In this document: one piece after another, positions 8,401-19,600 of the stretch
Layout: each line of letters opens with the position of its first letter
How positions within the stretch are numbered: position 1 is the stretch's first letter
Assembly (NCBI GenBank): GCA_012934845.2
Contig: WNNJ02000567.1
Span: 114,455-178,454 of the forward strand
DNA length: 64,000 nt
Reading direction: 5' to 3'
DNA from: Pomphorhynchus laevis
Taxonomy: Eukaryota > Acanthocephala > Palaeacanthocephala > Echinorhynchida > Pomphorhynchidae
Position numbers and translations under genes: made by a program
The notes under the pieces: model-generated
What the model was told of the DNA's origin: nothing
Seen by the model: only the letters and a program-made list of their open reading frames with translations
The model's database searches: none

Positions 8401-9123
8401 GCTTTAAATTCGCACGTTTATAATTTCAATATTGCAGACTTTAATTCATGTCTTTCTTCATATTAGTTAATTATGGTTTTATAGACATTAAATGAATTTT
8501 TTTGGCATTATTATTGAAAGCTTTTAGCACACTGCCCTTTTACACGGTGTCCTTTTGAAAGTGTAGAAAGCTTGCAATAATAGAGAAAAAATTTCGTATT
8601 ATATCTATAAAACCATCATTTACTAATAATTATAATATTCGATTGACAACATATTAGTTTTCCTTTGTTCCTATAAATTAAAATTTGCTAAATTCAAAGA
8701 AATAGATATCTTAAATATCTTCAGGATATTTTTAAAGTATTAGATATCAAAGTATATTTATGATACATTTCGGCTTATATTTTCTTTGATTAATAAATGA
8801 AATTCTCGATTATTTTATTAATCGTAAAACATGATAACTAAGCTCGATTTAAATACGTAAATCGTGGTGCTCATGAACAGGAACTATTCTTGTATAAACG
8901 GGCACAATCTACAGTTACTCATATTATCATTCATTACCAACAGAAACTACAGAAAAAGTGAAATGAGAGTTTTAACTTTTTCTTGTTAAAAAGTGATTCA
9001 CCAGACCTGTGCATGAGTCAGCATGCCATATCACTACATCATTGAGTGTAATCTCTATAAAGTTGAAGCAAGGTAATGAGTAGTAGGGCTTTATAAAATA
9101 TACAGTTTACAGTCAAATTATTG
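8401..9123. promoter_or_regulatory. Intergenic region upstream of the GNAT gene with TATA-like boxes
   Basis: Mostly AT-rich sequence without a gene. Two TATA-like motifs, TCTATAAAG near 9055 and CTTTATAAAATA near 9090, precede the ATG at 9124 by about 70 and 35 bp. In such AT-rich DNA these can be chance, so the promoter call is weak. Confidence 0.3.
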
Positions 9124-9600
9124 ATGGGTTTAAGACAAAATTCGCACGTTTATAATTCATTTAGACTTACTTCATATTCGATAGAAAACGTACAGGACGC
9201 TGTGGCAGTAATAGACAGCACTTTAAAGAATCAAGTTGACTCATCTATATACAATGAAGCACTTTGGAATTCTCCGCCTGGCGTTAGTTTCATCGTATAT
9301 CTTAAAAGTAATCCGATAGCTTGTATACTCAGTAAACAACACGTCCATTATAATACTCCGATAATTTATATTCTTGCACTTGGTGTAAAGCAGGCCTACA
9401 GGTGTCAATCGATTGCTACTTATCTCCTTGGGTTAGTGAAATTCAATGCTAGACAACTAGGTTTCAGACTAGTTGCTCTCCATGTACTTGCAACCAATTA
9501 TAATGCAATACGAGTTTATTTAAAGAATGGATTTCAAGCAGTTTCCGATTATGAAAATGGTAATCCAAATACTCACATGCTAATGTGTGTGCTGCAGTAA
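9124..9600 (+). CDS. GNAT-family N-acetyltransferase, NAA60-like, with altered acetyl-CoA loop
   Basis: A 158-residue intronless frame from the ATG at 9124 to TAA at 9600. Residues about 79-138 match the GNAT core of the NAA60/NAA50 group: the beta4 strand YILALGV, the region that should be the R/Q-x-x-G-x-G/A pyrophosphate loop (here YRCQSIATYLL), then LVALHVLATNYNAIRVY and KNGF, the usual beta5-alpha4 signature H-V-L-x-x-N-x-x-A-I-x-x-Y. NAA60 N-acetylates N-termini of membrane proteins at the Golgi and uses acetyl-CoA. Here the loop glycine is replaced by Ser, and the family's YLPYYYSIRG-type beta6-beta7 segment is missing, so substrate or activity may differ. The uninterrupted frame over 158 codons in AT-rich DNA supports selection. 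It may be a retrocopy, since it lacks introns. Confidence 0.7.
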   Translation: MGLRQNSHVYNSFRLTSYSIENVQDAVAVIDSTLKNQVDSSIYNEALWNSPPGVSFIVYLKSNPIACILSKQHVHYNTPIIYILALGVKQAYRCQSIATYLLGLVKFNARQLGFRLVALHVLATNYNAIRVYLKNGFQAVSDYENGNPNTHMLMCVLQ

Positions 9601-10276
9601 ATAAGTTCCAAACTGTTTTCTCAATCGATGGTTGTATTTAAACAATAGTTTTCTAATTGGATTTTAAAAATGTTTCTTTAATTATTTTAAACATTATACA
9701 TTGAAATGCTCAATATAACACAAATGGTTCAATATAAATATCGCTCTATTCCATTATCAAATTATCAAAGATATGAAGAAATCTCCCTATCAACGATAGG
9801 AAGAAAAAACGTAATTGCAGATCTTGCGAAGATAAACGATGTATAATATGTAGAGATATAAATTCAACAAAAAAATTAAAAGCACTAAAGCGAATTCTAT
9901 TTACATAGTTCAAGGAAATCTTATTTGCAAATCTATGAATCTGATTTATCTATTAACGTGTTAGGAATGTTACAATGTTGACGAAACATCCGATCATATG
10001 CGCCAACACCTGAATATGATACGCATACAGTTACGCAATACAAGAAAATCCTATTTAATTTGACAATACTCGAATATGGCTTAACTGATCCGACTATGAG
10101 AATAGAAGAAGCGAACTAAAACTATATTTGTAACGTATAGTTTATTAGTACTTTTTTAAATATATAAAGCAGTAAAAATAATTATATATTACAATAATTG
10201 ATATACATTATTATATACATTATTATTGAACATTATTATATATCTATTAAATTTATAACATCCTACTCAGCACTTA
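9601..10276. other. AT-rich intergenic DNA
   Basis: No gene or repeat that I can support between the acetyltransferase and the retroelement fragment downstream. Confidence 0.45.
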
Positions 10277-10735
10277 TTGAAATATTTAATATACAAGGCC
10301 CTCATCGAATCTCGAATGCTATACGCATCTCCCGCAGCGTATCCACATCTGTGCAAGAACATTGTGGCTTACGAATCAATTCTCCGGTCGGCTATTCGTT
10401 TTGTTCCTACTGTCAAAGACCTGCCGTTTGACCAGAAGTTAGAAATCCAAGGTGTTTCAACGGGTTATGAAAGTTTGATAAAAGCTGATCTTATGCTGGT
10501 ATGGAGAGCGATTTTATCGCCTACTCATCCCCTCAACTTCATGTTTTGCCTATGCAACTCCGAGAAATTACGTGGACATCGACTAACGCTCAAACATCGT
10601 AGAAAAGTCCATCGACACTATCAGGATATCAGAGATCGAGTAATAAACAGTTGGAACAGACTCCCGTCATCTGCAATTGAATGGCGGAACATCCGAGAAT
10701 TTCGGCGTGCGCTGAACAGTGTATCGCTCTCATAG
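10277..10735 (+). pseudogene. C-terminal fragment of a CR1/jockey-like non-LTR retrotransposon
   Basis: The 152-residue frame starts inside the thumb region (ALIESRMLYASPAAYPHLCK) and runs to a natural-looking end, RREFRRALNS-type, with W-N-R-L-P (NSWNRLPSSAIEW). The same order of motifs, LLYAAPVVYP...LASLPYEDRL...LRGHSLTI...LWNNL...FKRRL, ends the longer element at 41854-43149, so it is a 5'-truncated relative. The fragment is free of stops, suggesting a fairly recent insertion. The upstream RT catalytic domain is missing. About 45 bp downstream lies a relative of the family A hairpin. Confidence 0.8.
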
Positions 10736-10781
10736 GAAGTCGAACCTGATTTGGATTTTAATAATATTATAATTAATATAG

Positions 10782-10850
10782 GCTACACTTTGGTATTGGT
10801 AGACATCATCATCGCTGATCCAATACCTATATCTCACGTTTCGATTTTCT
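10782..10850 (-). repeat. Diverged copy of the family A hairpin block
   Basis: TAGGCTACACTTTGGTATTGG, then CATCATCATCGCTGATCCAATACC and CACGTTTCG follow the order of family A. The outer stem GGUAUUGG/CCAAUACC is kept, but the hammerhead boxes are broken (CAAA for GAAA). It lies just after the end of the non-LTR fragment at 10735; it may be part of that element's 3' region or an independent insertion. Confidence 0.55.
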
Positions 10851-11309
10851 TGTCCGTTAACTGATGATCATTCGACTTTTTGCGACTTTTTGATCTTTAA
10901 TAGATTTAAGGCTTTAATTTCAATTTTGAAATAAGATCTAATTTAAAATATTATCGTAATTTCATTGAATAAAATGATTTGAATTTTCGAATTCACTGAA
11001 CTAGAGACTACAATTAAATAAACCAACTCTAATTCAGTAAAGTCTTGATAGAATCAAACCTACAACCAGCTTTAATACAGTTAAACCAGGAAAGCAGCAA
11101 ACTCATAAGCAGCAAATCAGGATAGCAGCAAACTCACTGAGACAAAGTCATAAAGAGTCGTATTCATTTCTAATTTATAAATAAATGTTTTCTTAATAAA
11201 AATTACATGCGATAATAATTAAATGAATTTTCTTTCATCTTATTGTCAACCTTCTGCCTTCAATCGACTAAAGGATAAGGTTTCACTATTTTACATTAAC
11301 GCGACACAT

Positions 11310-11480
11310 TGTGAATGAGCCACCCGGTATGCCAACAACTTAACTTCCAATCGCTTCGCAAGATGGATAAGTGTTTTGGCATAAGGTACTTAAGAAATCT
11401 CGGTTGCTGTTCCAGGGTGTAATCCATAACAGAAAACTAGACCCGAGAAGGCTCAAGTTCATCAGAGTCGCACTTGAACC
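11310..11480 (-). pseudogene. Degraded retroelement fragment (weak)
   Basis: On the minus strand a short frame reads FLKYLMPKHLSILRSDW, similar in arrangement to a conceptual FLKHLMLRLPPILRRD on the plus strand near 15700 in a decayed non-LTR element; the DNA shares CATAAGGT(A/G)CTTAAGAAATC. This suggests an inverted relic of the same element family. No motif stronger than this supports it. Confidence 0.3.
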
Positions 11481-12548
11481 CTCTCTATTAATGGCTGGCG
11501 TTGGTCAAGTTTCAAAGCTAATATTGCTCTCTTCAGCATATTTTTGAATCTGTTCAAATCGAACAGATTTATATAAGGATTAAGGAGGATGGATGGGCTT
11601 GAGTAAACTTTTAATCTTATAAGGAAATGACTGATTCTATAAATAAAATCCTTGTACATGCGTTTTGATACCGCAAGTTGTGATATCAGCTCGGTGTTCT
11701 ATATTTTTGTTACTTACATGCACGAACTTGTATTTAACATAGGACAATTCAAATAATAAAATTGTTAGAACATTGAAATAAAAAATAATAATTTTATAAA
11801 TAAACGGTGGCAGCAAGTCGTATTCCAGCTAATGAATTTGAAGGATATCTGGTTGTAAGCCGTATTCATTAAGAACAACAGGTTTAAAAGCCTATTCAGC
11901 TTTAAAAACATACCTATCGGATCATCACTGCAATTGGCCCGACTAAAATAATATAAATTTGAACATTTTCCATCTAACACAACATGACCAAATTATTGTA
12001 ATTGCTTTCTAAAACCCATTAAGATTATGCTACTACTATTATCAGTTATCCGTGACATAAGAATCATAATTATTACTAATTACTAATAAATGATCATTAT
12101 TATTCTACTAATAACTTGCTATTCTTGGTTTAATAAATGCATACTTACAATTCATAAGTTTCATATTCACAAGTTTCAAAGTCATCAGATTCACAAGTTT
12201 CGGCTCGATACGTTGACCGAAAATATCTTAAAACTGACTATTCTTGACTGACTTGATTTAATATATACAATTTATCTTTACAATCAATTCAATTAACCAG
12301 TAAAAAATACAATAAAAACATAAACGCACGATTTTTTTGAATGCCGAGTGGAAAGACCTGCTAAAATACCTGAATGCTGCACATGCAATGGGCAGGTAGG
12401 TGTATGCAAGGGGAGCAAATGTGCAAGAGGCGATGCTAAGTGCGGAAATTTCAATTACCAAAGTTCCCAAATAAATCAAATGATAGTACAAATTCGGCGG
12501 AAGTAAACTCTTCTAATAATAGTCAAATACCATGTATATATTTTTAAG
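11481..12548. other. AT-rich intergenic DNA
   Basis: No gene, RNA or repeat that I can support. Confidence 0.45.
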
Positions 12549-12779
12549 TTGGGAAGAGAACTCAGCGAAATGATAACCAGTTCAAGTTTAGAATCAATTT
12601 ATAACGGAATGATACATCAGTGTCCAAACTTGATGATGCTTTCAAAATGTAAAATAAGTAAAGAATTTACTTACTACATGATAGTTGCGGACAGTATAAA
12701 GGGTGAAGAAATATCTTTGATTAAAGCCACGATATTCTCATTATTTTTGAAAAAATACCATCTTGTAAGACATCAATAA
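12549..12779 (+). CDS. Unidentified open frame, possible exon
   Basis: A 70-76-residue frame (first ATG at 12570) with mixed, protein-like composition, preceded by TATATTTTTAAG that would serve as a splice acceptor and ended by TAA. The residues (for example SLESIYNGMIHQCPNLMMLS) match nothing I recognise. It may be an exon of a gene, part of a dead element, or chance. Only length and composition support it. Confidence 0.2.
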   Translation: MGRELSEMITSSSLESIYNGMIHQCPNLMMLSKCKISKEFTYYMIVADSIKGEEISLIKATIFSLFLKKYHLVRHQ

Positions 12780-12839
12780 TTAGGAAGGTAATTGAGCGAA
12801 GACTGAATCAATGAAAAGCTGAAGATTACGGAGCTTTAT

Positions 12840-13110
12840 ATAACAAATCAAATGAGATTACCGAGTCTACGTATTTTATACAAAATAGAAATAATGATAA
12901 ATAATAAATAATTATATAAGATTTTATGCAATTTATATTTATATCAAGTTAAAATTTAATATTGAAATTCAAAATAAAATTCAATTTGGATTAGAGGTCA
13001 TCATGATGAACTGATATGTTATCAGGTTTCGCCCTTTATTCCTCAACCCAACATAGAAGCGAAGCCAAATACATCTAATGATGTATTTCCTTTGATAAAA
13101 TTTTCCACTA
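12840..13110 (+). repeat. Family B dispersed repeat
   Basis: Starts near GAGTCTACGTATTTTATA, continues through AATTATATAAGATTTTATG and ATATCAAGTTAAAATTTAA, and ends with a conserved block GGATTAGAGGTCATCATGATG...TTATCAGGTTTCGCCC, CAACATAGAAGCG and GATGTATTTCC. Other copies: 29655-29945, 32240-32500, 39640-40225, and reversed at 34400-34570 and 53630-53880; the terminal ACGTAGACTCAGTTAGC also appears alone at about 7800 and 39255. Non-coding; the class is unknown. Confidence 0.65.
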
Positions 13111-13199
13111 CATACAGAGATCAGAAAAGAGAGGGATTGGCGAAAAAATATATTAGGCTTGTGAAAACTGATTTGGAAAAATGAGTTGGTGGTTCATTG

Positions 13200-13726
13200 T
13201 CTATCGGACGCGCTTCATTCAAATTTAGATAGTGGATTACTTGCAGTGAACTCTACAATAGCGTTCAATTCAATTAATCGAAAGGGGACCCTTGCAAAGA
13301 AAAAGCTCGTTTTTCCTGCTCTCAGCACAGTTCTTTCAAATATCAGTCACTATATATCAGCCACGTCTATCGGACGCACTTCATTCAAATTTAGATAGTG
13401 GACTACTTGCAGTGAATTCTACAATAGCGTTCAATTCAATTAATCGAAAGGTGACCCTTGCAAACATAAAGCTCGTTTTTCTGCTCTCAACACAGTTCTT
13501 TCAAATATCAGCCACTTACAATCAGCCACTTTGTCCACGGGTACTGGCTCAATACTGTTACAAGGTTTCACACAAGGATATACTTTACCTGTGGTTGCTT
13601 TTGCAGTTTCGACTCTTCCATTGCCGAATATGCCAAATTCAAAATAAGGTTCCAAATATATTACAAAGATGGTATGTCGACGATGTCATTTTTCACGAAT
13701 TCGTGGAAAATAAAGCAACTAAATAA
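13200..13726 (+). pseudogene. Decayed reverse-transcriptase region with internal 166-bp tandem duplication
   Basis: Bases 13200-13365 are repeated at 13366-13531 at about 93% identity by eye. Beyond the duplication the frame reads ILQRWYVDDVIFHEF at about 13663-13707, where YVDD matches the catalytic box of a reverse transcriptase. The context after YVDD does not let me choose between Penelope-like and non-LTR origin. Frames are short and shifted, so it is dead. Confidence 0.5.
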
Positions 13727-13740
13727 ATTGTACAATACGG

Positions 13741-14960
13741 TTTGGAAAATTCTCAAAATCGATTGCTAGAAAATATGAACGATGATTGGGAAAGTATAAA
13801 TATAAATAATTTATTGATGGATTGGCTCGAATACGCGAAGCTATGTTCTAGCGGTTGTAGTTGTTCATTTGACTCAAATTTATCACAGCAAATAATATAT
13901 TCTCGATATCAGAATTAATGAGTGTCACAAATTATCATGTATGGTAATAGATTGGCAAAAATATTGATAATTGAACAAGCAATATTCGGTCCAGTAGTTT
14001 TTTCTGTTTCTGAAGGCGAAAGCCCTGAAGAGTGAAATGTACTGAGAATTTATCTTATAATCCTTTTTTGAGCATCTTTCGTCTTCTGCAAGCTCGTGAT
14101 GCTGAAATTTCATCAAAATTGATTGCTTAAGCCCTTCTTTATTGAATAGTCGCGTAAACAATTGTCCACCTCACATAACCTACTTGGATGGCGGTTATAA
14201 AACAATAATACTTGGAAGAAGATACCACTTTGATCCTATCAGAGTTGCCCTTTTTCAGGCGACTATCGGAATCTTTTTTGTTGTAAGTAATGCGAGTTTT
14301 ACTTGATTTAATTCATACCTCTCTCAGCAAGCAACTGGGATTTTATCGACTACATATAAAGCTCGCATTTTTAATCCCACTACGACAGAACTCAATGTCC
14401 TCTCTAAAAATGCTGCATCTTTCAAATCTTTCTGACTCTTTCAGACAAATTATCTTGAAAGAATATTGGAGATTTTGTTACAGACTCCAGCTGATTAATA
14501 GGCCTAGACAGAGTTTTAGATTAATCGACCTCACCGCAACTATTCAATTCTAGGTGTAGTTTCATTAGTATATATTTGTGTATGACTGATATAATAAACT
14601 TTTGATGTCCCTCAGGAATACTCTCTATTTTCCATACGCCAATCTTCGCTCGGGTCTATCAACTTTTGACAGACAGTCAAAGAAAGGATATCACCATCAC
14701 AATGCTATTTGCCTTTATTCGATATTGCTGGTATTAATTTTACAAGAAGAATATTTTTATCCAAAAGAAATCGGTGACATGCCCTAAAGATACGAAGTCC
14801 ATTTTCATTTAAAACTCCCTAATTTCCATTTACGAAAAAGTGTTTGTTCGTAAAATCCGAGATTATTTGGTTAGGCGAAATTTTATCCCACCAAAATTTT
14901 ATGGGTAAATTAGTGAACGCTCGGTTCACTCAGCATCTGGTGATGTGTAGCGGTTCTGTC
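13741..14960. other. Degraded sequence, no supported gene
   Basis: Several open frames exist (for example 14290-14553 +) without recognised motifs. They may be the upstream part of the decayed non-LTR element ending near 15800, but I cannot show it. Confidence 0.3.
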
Positions 14961-15099
14961 AAGAGAACAGTCATTAGTTATCTGAGACTGTTTTTCATGA
15001 CTTTTCGCAGAAAATGACAGTATTTATATTCCCTTTTTATCTCCACTCTCAGATCTATCGGGTTGCCTTCGAGAATTGTTAACAGGGTGGAAATACTGT

Positions 15100-15800
15100 T
15101 GTATGCCAAGCCCTTCTACAATGAAGACGATCATGATGTGCGTTAGATCTACTCAATTAATGGTGTACCTCGAGGCTCTCCTTTCAACAATCTTGTACTT
15201 AGCTGCCTTTTTATTCTTCTTAATCATTTAATGCACGATCAACATCTGGTGATTTTTTGCAGATGATACCAACGCCTTGTTTTCAGGACGCAGGTGTAAA
15301 GATGTTGGCTCAAAAATCAGTCATTTCTTTTTAAGATTAAAAGTGCAGTTAGCCCGATTGAACATCATCCCTAATTCTTCCAAGACGCAGGTATTGTCTT
15401 TCACGGTACACTTGCAACAAGAAAAAAGTTAAAATTGGCAGTCTCAGCCTTTTCCTCTAATATGACGAATTAACCACTTCTTTTATTTACAATTAAGTAA
15501 GATACCTGTGTTCCACCATTTACGTAAACTAGGCTGCTCGATTTGACTTGAATAGATTCAATAATATCTTGAAGATAGCAAGATAGGCCTTGAAACTGGG
15601 CAAACGTCTGTTATTAAGAACGGATGTTTAGATGCGCTTTTGGTGCACCTGGGCCATTTTGGGGCTAGTTTTATCTAGATGACGTCACCCTGAGCAAATA
15701 CTAGGATTTCTTAAGCACCTTATGTTGAGACTACCGCCAATCTTGCGCCGTGATTAGGATCTCAGGTGTGCGGCAAATTTTGAGTGGATCGATTAGAGGA
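15100..15800 (+). pseudogene. Decayed non-LTR retrotransposon reverse transcriptase
   Basis: Several collinear RT blocks survive in shifted frames. Near 15155 the frame reads YSINGVPRGSPF, the (G/N)-x-P-x-G-S box. At 15253-15405 an uninterrupted stretch reads FFADDTNALF followed later by ARLNIIPNSSKTQVLSF; FADD is the catalytic box and N-x-x-K-T the usual follow-up motif of jockey/R1-type elements. Further downstream pieces resemble the thumb. Multiple stops and shifts show it is old. Confidence 0.65.
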
Positions 15801-17433
15801 TGAAGCGGTGATGTGAAATTACGGGATCTAATCCCACTAAGGATTGGAAGAAGATAATAAAAATATAATTTTCGAAATAACAAATTTGTTTTATTTTATT
15901 GCTGATGTCACCATTTTTTAATTGTACATTTACTTATTAAAAAAATTATTATGGAGCCATTCCATTTTTTAAATTTATAACATAAACTTTAGATTAACTA
16001 TTCAAATAGTTAGCACGTTAGAGTATTCAGCTTATTATAATAAGTTAGAAAGAAAATTTATGCTGTTGAACGTTTGCAACATAAAAATGGATAAACATTT
16101 CCGTTTATTATGTGAGAAAATCTTATATTTATTGGATATTTTTTTAAAAATTACGGTTTAATAATTAAGGAGAGAATGAAATTTTCCTTTCTAAGCTAAC
16201 GTTCTTATTTTAAATAACTTTATTTTACAAGTTGTTCAGCTTTTCTATTTGAAAGAAATTACATAATTATCTAACAAAATTAGCAAAATAACTTCAAAAA
16301 ATTTATTTTATATTTTATATGGCAGTATTCTCGATTATGAATTTTTTGTATTTTTATATCTCCGCTTATATATTAATATTTTAATATTTGCATATAAATA
16401 ATATAGTATACAGATAATAGTCAAATAATATAAATGTATATTATTAGAGATAAATAATAATATTATTACAGATATTATATCTGTATATATAATATCTGTA
16501 TAATCAAATAATATACAGATATAATGCCGTCTAAAAAATATTTTTTAATAAAATTAACTCAATGTCGATATTTTGTTCATTTTGATAGTCAGGTTAAAAC
16601 TCATTTAAACGTATTTTTGAAAGGGCATCGATATTTAGCAGCGCGCTAGCATATTTGCTTATTATCAAAATTTCAAGTTTTTCGTCATTTCTGATTAGAT
16701 GTAGGCATTGAGTATGCGGATAATCTTGTCCACCCATACCGAATTGACGTTGACTTTATTCCTAATATACTAAGTTATCAAAATATTAATAACTTGTTTT
16801 TTTTTCAATCAGCCACCCTTATCGAATACAAATCCGAATATAAGTGTCCATGACTGCCCATAATTGTCTACTGGCCACAATAGCCACAGAGAATAAAACT
16901 CTTCAAACAAGATTTGTATTGAAAAACAATGAGATAAAAAAATTGTAAGCTGAATTGTAAAAGACATCTACTAATAATTATAAAAGCGTAGATGATATTA
17001 AAAAATAAATACCCCCGTAAAAAAAACAAAATATCGTTTCTCTACTTTAAAATATGTTGCAACGGAAGATAATGATTAAAGCATAAAGTGTCTCCTTGGT
17101 TTCATTCCACTCTGAAGGTTCATCTATTTTTAAGAAAGCATGCTCGAAAAGAAAATGTTTCGAAACAAAAATATGTAAAGCATGGGGAATTACACTCTCC
17201 TGCAGATGCAACCGTGTTAAAGGAGCAGCATCGAGTATAACTGGTTGCATCACATATCATTGATCAATTGAAATATAGGGACAGTTACGAACCTAGTAGA
17301 ATATTCCAATTTTGATCGTGAAATGCCATTTTTTCGCAGGATGCGCGTTATCCCTTGGTTTTGAACTCTAAGCCGACAATTCGAAGATTACATAATTTTC
17401 ACATATAAAGTTTACGGTAGGATATAGCTCACC
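15801..17433. other. AT-rich intergenic DNA
   Basis: No gene or convincing repeat; TA-rich tracts near 16380-16520. Weak minus-strand frames near 17050-17250 have no recognisable content. Confidence 0.45.
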
Positions 17434-17772
17434 TTGGTCTCAATGACAAGCATGCATCTTACTGCTTGTATGATTTTAGAGGGATTCAGCGAGTTAGACT
17501 CGAATCAACTTATTAAATTCTTAGTCTCCCGCTTTCACGTTTATTTAGCAAACCGCTACATAAAACAAAATGGCTGGCGGACGAAGGAAATTAAGAAGGC
17601 CGTGAATAAATTTCTGCTTAAAGTCTTCGATAACAGTACACACTACATTTTTGCGAACTTGAATGATTCTGGGGAAGATTATGTGGGAGCGCTGATTGAC
17701 CAAATCGTAAAGGCCATAATCCCACTGAAGGAAATTTTCTCCGGCGTCATGCAAATTACTAATCAATTTTAG
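17434..17772 (+). CDS. Unidentified 112-residue open frame
   Basis: A frame with protein-like composition (for example ELDSNQLIKFLVSRFHVY and QNGWRTKEIKKAVNKF), ending at TAG 17770. No signal peptide, membrane segment or known motif is visible. The W-x-T-x-E-I-K-K-A-V segment is reminiscent of the linker between endonuclease and RT in non-LTR elements, and a decayed RT lies 1.5 kb downstream on the same strand, so it could be a retroelement piece. Alternatively it is an exon. I cannot decide. Confidence 0.25.
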   Translation: MVSMTSMHLTACMILEGFSELDSNQLIKFLVSRFHVYLANRYIKQNGWRTKEIKKAVNKFLLKVFDNSTHYIFANLNDSGEDYVGALIDQIVKAIIPLKEIFSGVMQITNQF

Positions 17773-18066
17773 ACAGCAATTCAATAAAAACATGTCAATT
17801 TTAAAATAAAATGCTAAAAATATCAAATTGAACGGATTCAATTGCGTCATAAGCTTGTATTTTGAGCTTGCAATGAATAAACAGCCAAGAAATAGATTTT
17901 AAACGACTAAGGCTGGTAAACAAGCTTACAACAAAGAAATCTACGTTTTTAACCAATAATAATGATGATAATATTGATGACATTCTAAATTATAATATGA
18001 TTGCCAGATAGTGTGTATATTTTTGTAATAAACTGAGTGCGAATTCTAAAATGAATAGTTTTAATT

Positions 18067-18397
18067 ATGTAGTTCAAATTTTATAAATAATCAATTGTTT
18101 TTTAAAATATCAACATATCACAACGACCCGGCCGAACCTACGATGTTATACGACAACGATATCGAGGAAGCTTCGCAAACACAGACAGAAACGTACAACT
18201 CAGCAAGTCCTCGACGATCCCAACGAGTACGGAGGATTCCTGTCAGATATCGGGATTAAGAGACGAACAATAATATTGAGAGGAGAAGAATGTTATATTA
18301 ATTCAATTTAGTTTTATTCTAGATTACTTTGTGTTGAATAAAACCTACTTGGTTTAAGCTACAACAATGTAGTTCAAATTTTATAAATAATCAATTG
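18067..18397 (+). repeat. 31-bp direct repeats flanking a gypsy 3' remnant
   Basis: ATGTAGTTCAAATTTTATAA and the following 11 bases occur exactly at 18067-18097 and 18367-18397, 300 bp apart, one on each side of the LTR-element tail. This is far longer than an integrase target duplication (4-6 bp). Confidence 0.8.
18122..18366 (+). mobile_element. 3' end of a Ty3/gypsy-like element: pol tail plus 3' LTR
   Basis: 18122-18259 encodes a 45-residue tail ending PRRSQRVRRIPVRYRD and TAA, the arginine-rich R-R-S-x-R-x-R-x-x-P-x-R-Y-x-D end typical of gypsy-type pol proteins. A purine tract GAGAGGAGAAGAA follows, then a sequence starting TGTTATAT at 18291 and ending ACA at 18366, with TTGAATAAAACC as its polyadenylation signal. 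The layout and the sequence of the 3' part match the LTRs at 30730 and 31725, so these are related elements. Everything upstream of the tail is missing. Confidence 0.7.
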
Positions 18398-18989
18398 GTT
18401 TTAAAGAAATAATATTTTTATACAATTTAACACTGAATTATTCAACTTAGCAAATAAACACCTGCTGACAAAAAGGCCAACATTGCCAAAATACAATCCT
18501 ACTGCTTTGTACTTGAAAAACTACTTTAGGGATTACGAGATCATCCTAATTCGTCCGCTTAGAGAAGTTATTAATATGCCTACTCCGAGATCAAATTGAT
18601 GAAGAGTCTTTGAAGCGTGATGTAAGAAAGTACTGTTCTACGAGATTTTCGCATAAGAATGGCGGTCGACCATAATGGAGACCATCTTTCGGTTTTGGAA
18701 GCAGCATTCCAATGAATCGCTTCAAAAACCTTGGAATTTTTATAAAAGAAATAAAAACAAAACATCTCTAAAATGCAATGATATGCTCAGAGTATATACA
18801 GCTTCAAGCGAGGTTAAAGTTTACTATCCATGGGATCTCAGCGTGTGCTGCTGCCACTAAGTTAATCGGCGAGAAACTCAAAGCGCCAATCATCGCTAAA
18901 CAGCTCACTTCACTGCTAGCAGCCTGACCAGATAGATTCCACTTGGAAAAGTGATATTTCTTACAAAAGTGTCGATGTGCATCAACGGG

Positions 18990-19600
18990 TAGGAACATGC
19001 GATCAATCACTATATGCAATAATATGGTGGTCTATGAAAAAGCTTTGGTAAAATAACTGGCTCACCAACTACAAATCTCAGGAATTGCTGGGTAATCACA
19101 TTCAAGGGATTTGTTGCGGTCGGAAAACTGTAAAAGCAGTCAGGGCCTTGCAGGTCGTTTTCACCAAGGATACACGTCTGCCTCTTCTGTATTCTCTGGA
19201 CGTGTCTGCGGCTTTTAACAACCTAACACTCGATTCAGTAATGGAAACGTTGAAGAAATATGATGTTTCACAGAACACTTTACGTCGACTGTGGAAATTT
19301 TGGAGATCACAAGCTTCTATCTAGAAGAAAACAGGGCTCTTTTTTATAAGCCGTACAAGGGTCTTCCTCAAGAGTTTATTTTGTCATTAATCTCGTTGTT
19401 TCTATCTACAAAACGACAAGGGTCTCTTTTTATATGCCATCAAAGGGTGCTGCTCAAGATTTTTCATTATCGTCAATCGTGTAAGGATTACGATAATGAG
19501 TTTTGGATAAACTTTTGAATAGGAACACTAGTGCTACTATCTACGTTGATGATATATCACTGGTGTTTAAAAGAGACTCATAGTCTGTATATGAATTTGA
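18990..19600 (+). pseudogene. Decayed non-LTR reverse transcriptase
   Basis: 19085-19324 is open and reads LLYSLDVSAAFNNLTLDSVM, the S-L-D-x-x-A-F-x-x box of RT with the second Asp position changed to Asn. After a frameshift GLPQEFILS appears near 19352 (G-x-P-Q-G-x-x-L-S with E for G), and near 19540 IYVDDISLVF supplies the catalytic YVDD. The order and spacing are correct for one RT domain broken by indels. Confidence 0.65.

Noticed and set aside
10861-10880. CUGAUGA on the plus strand near 10.86 kb
   Set aside because: No GAAA and no complementary flanks.
11461-11475. CUGAUGA on the minus strand near 11.47 kb as a further hammerhead
   Set aside because: No GAAA box follows within a plausible stem II distance and no stem I partner is seen.
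12985-13060. Family B end block as a canonical hammerhead
   Set aside because: GAAAC precedes CUGAUGA and the stem II bases do not pair; only a loose resemblance.
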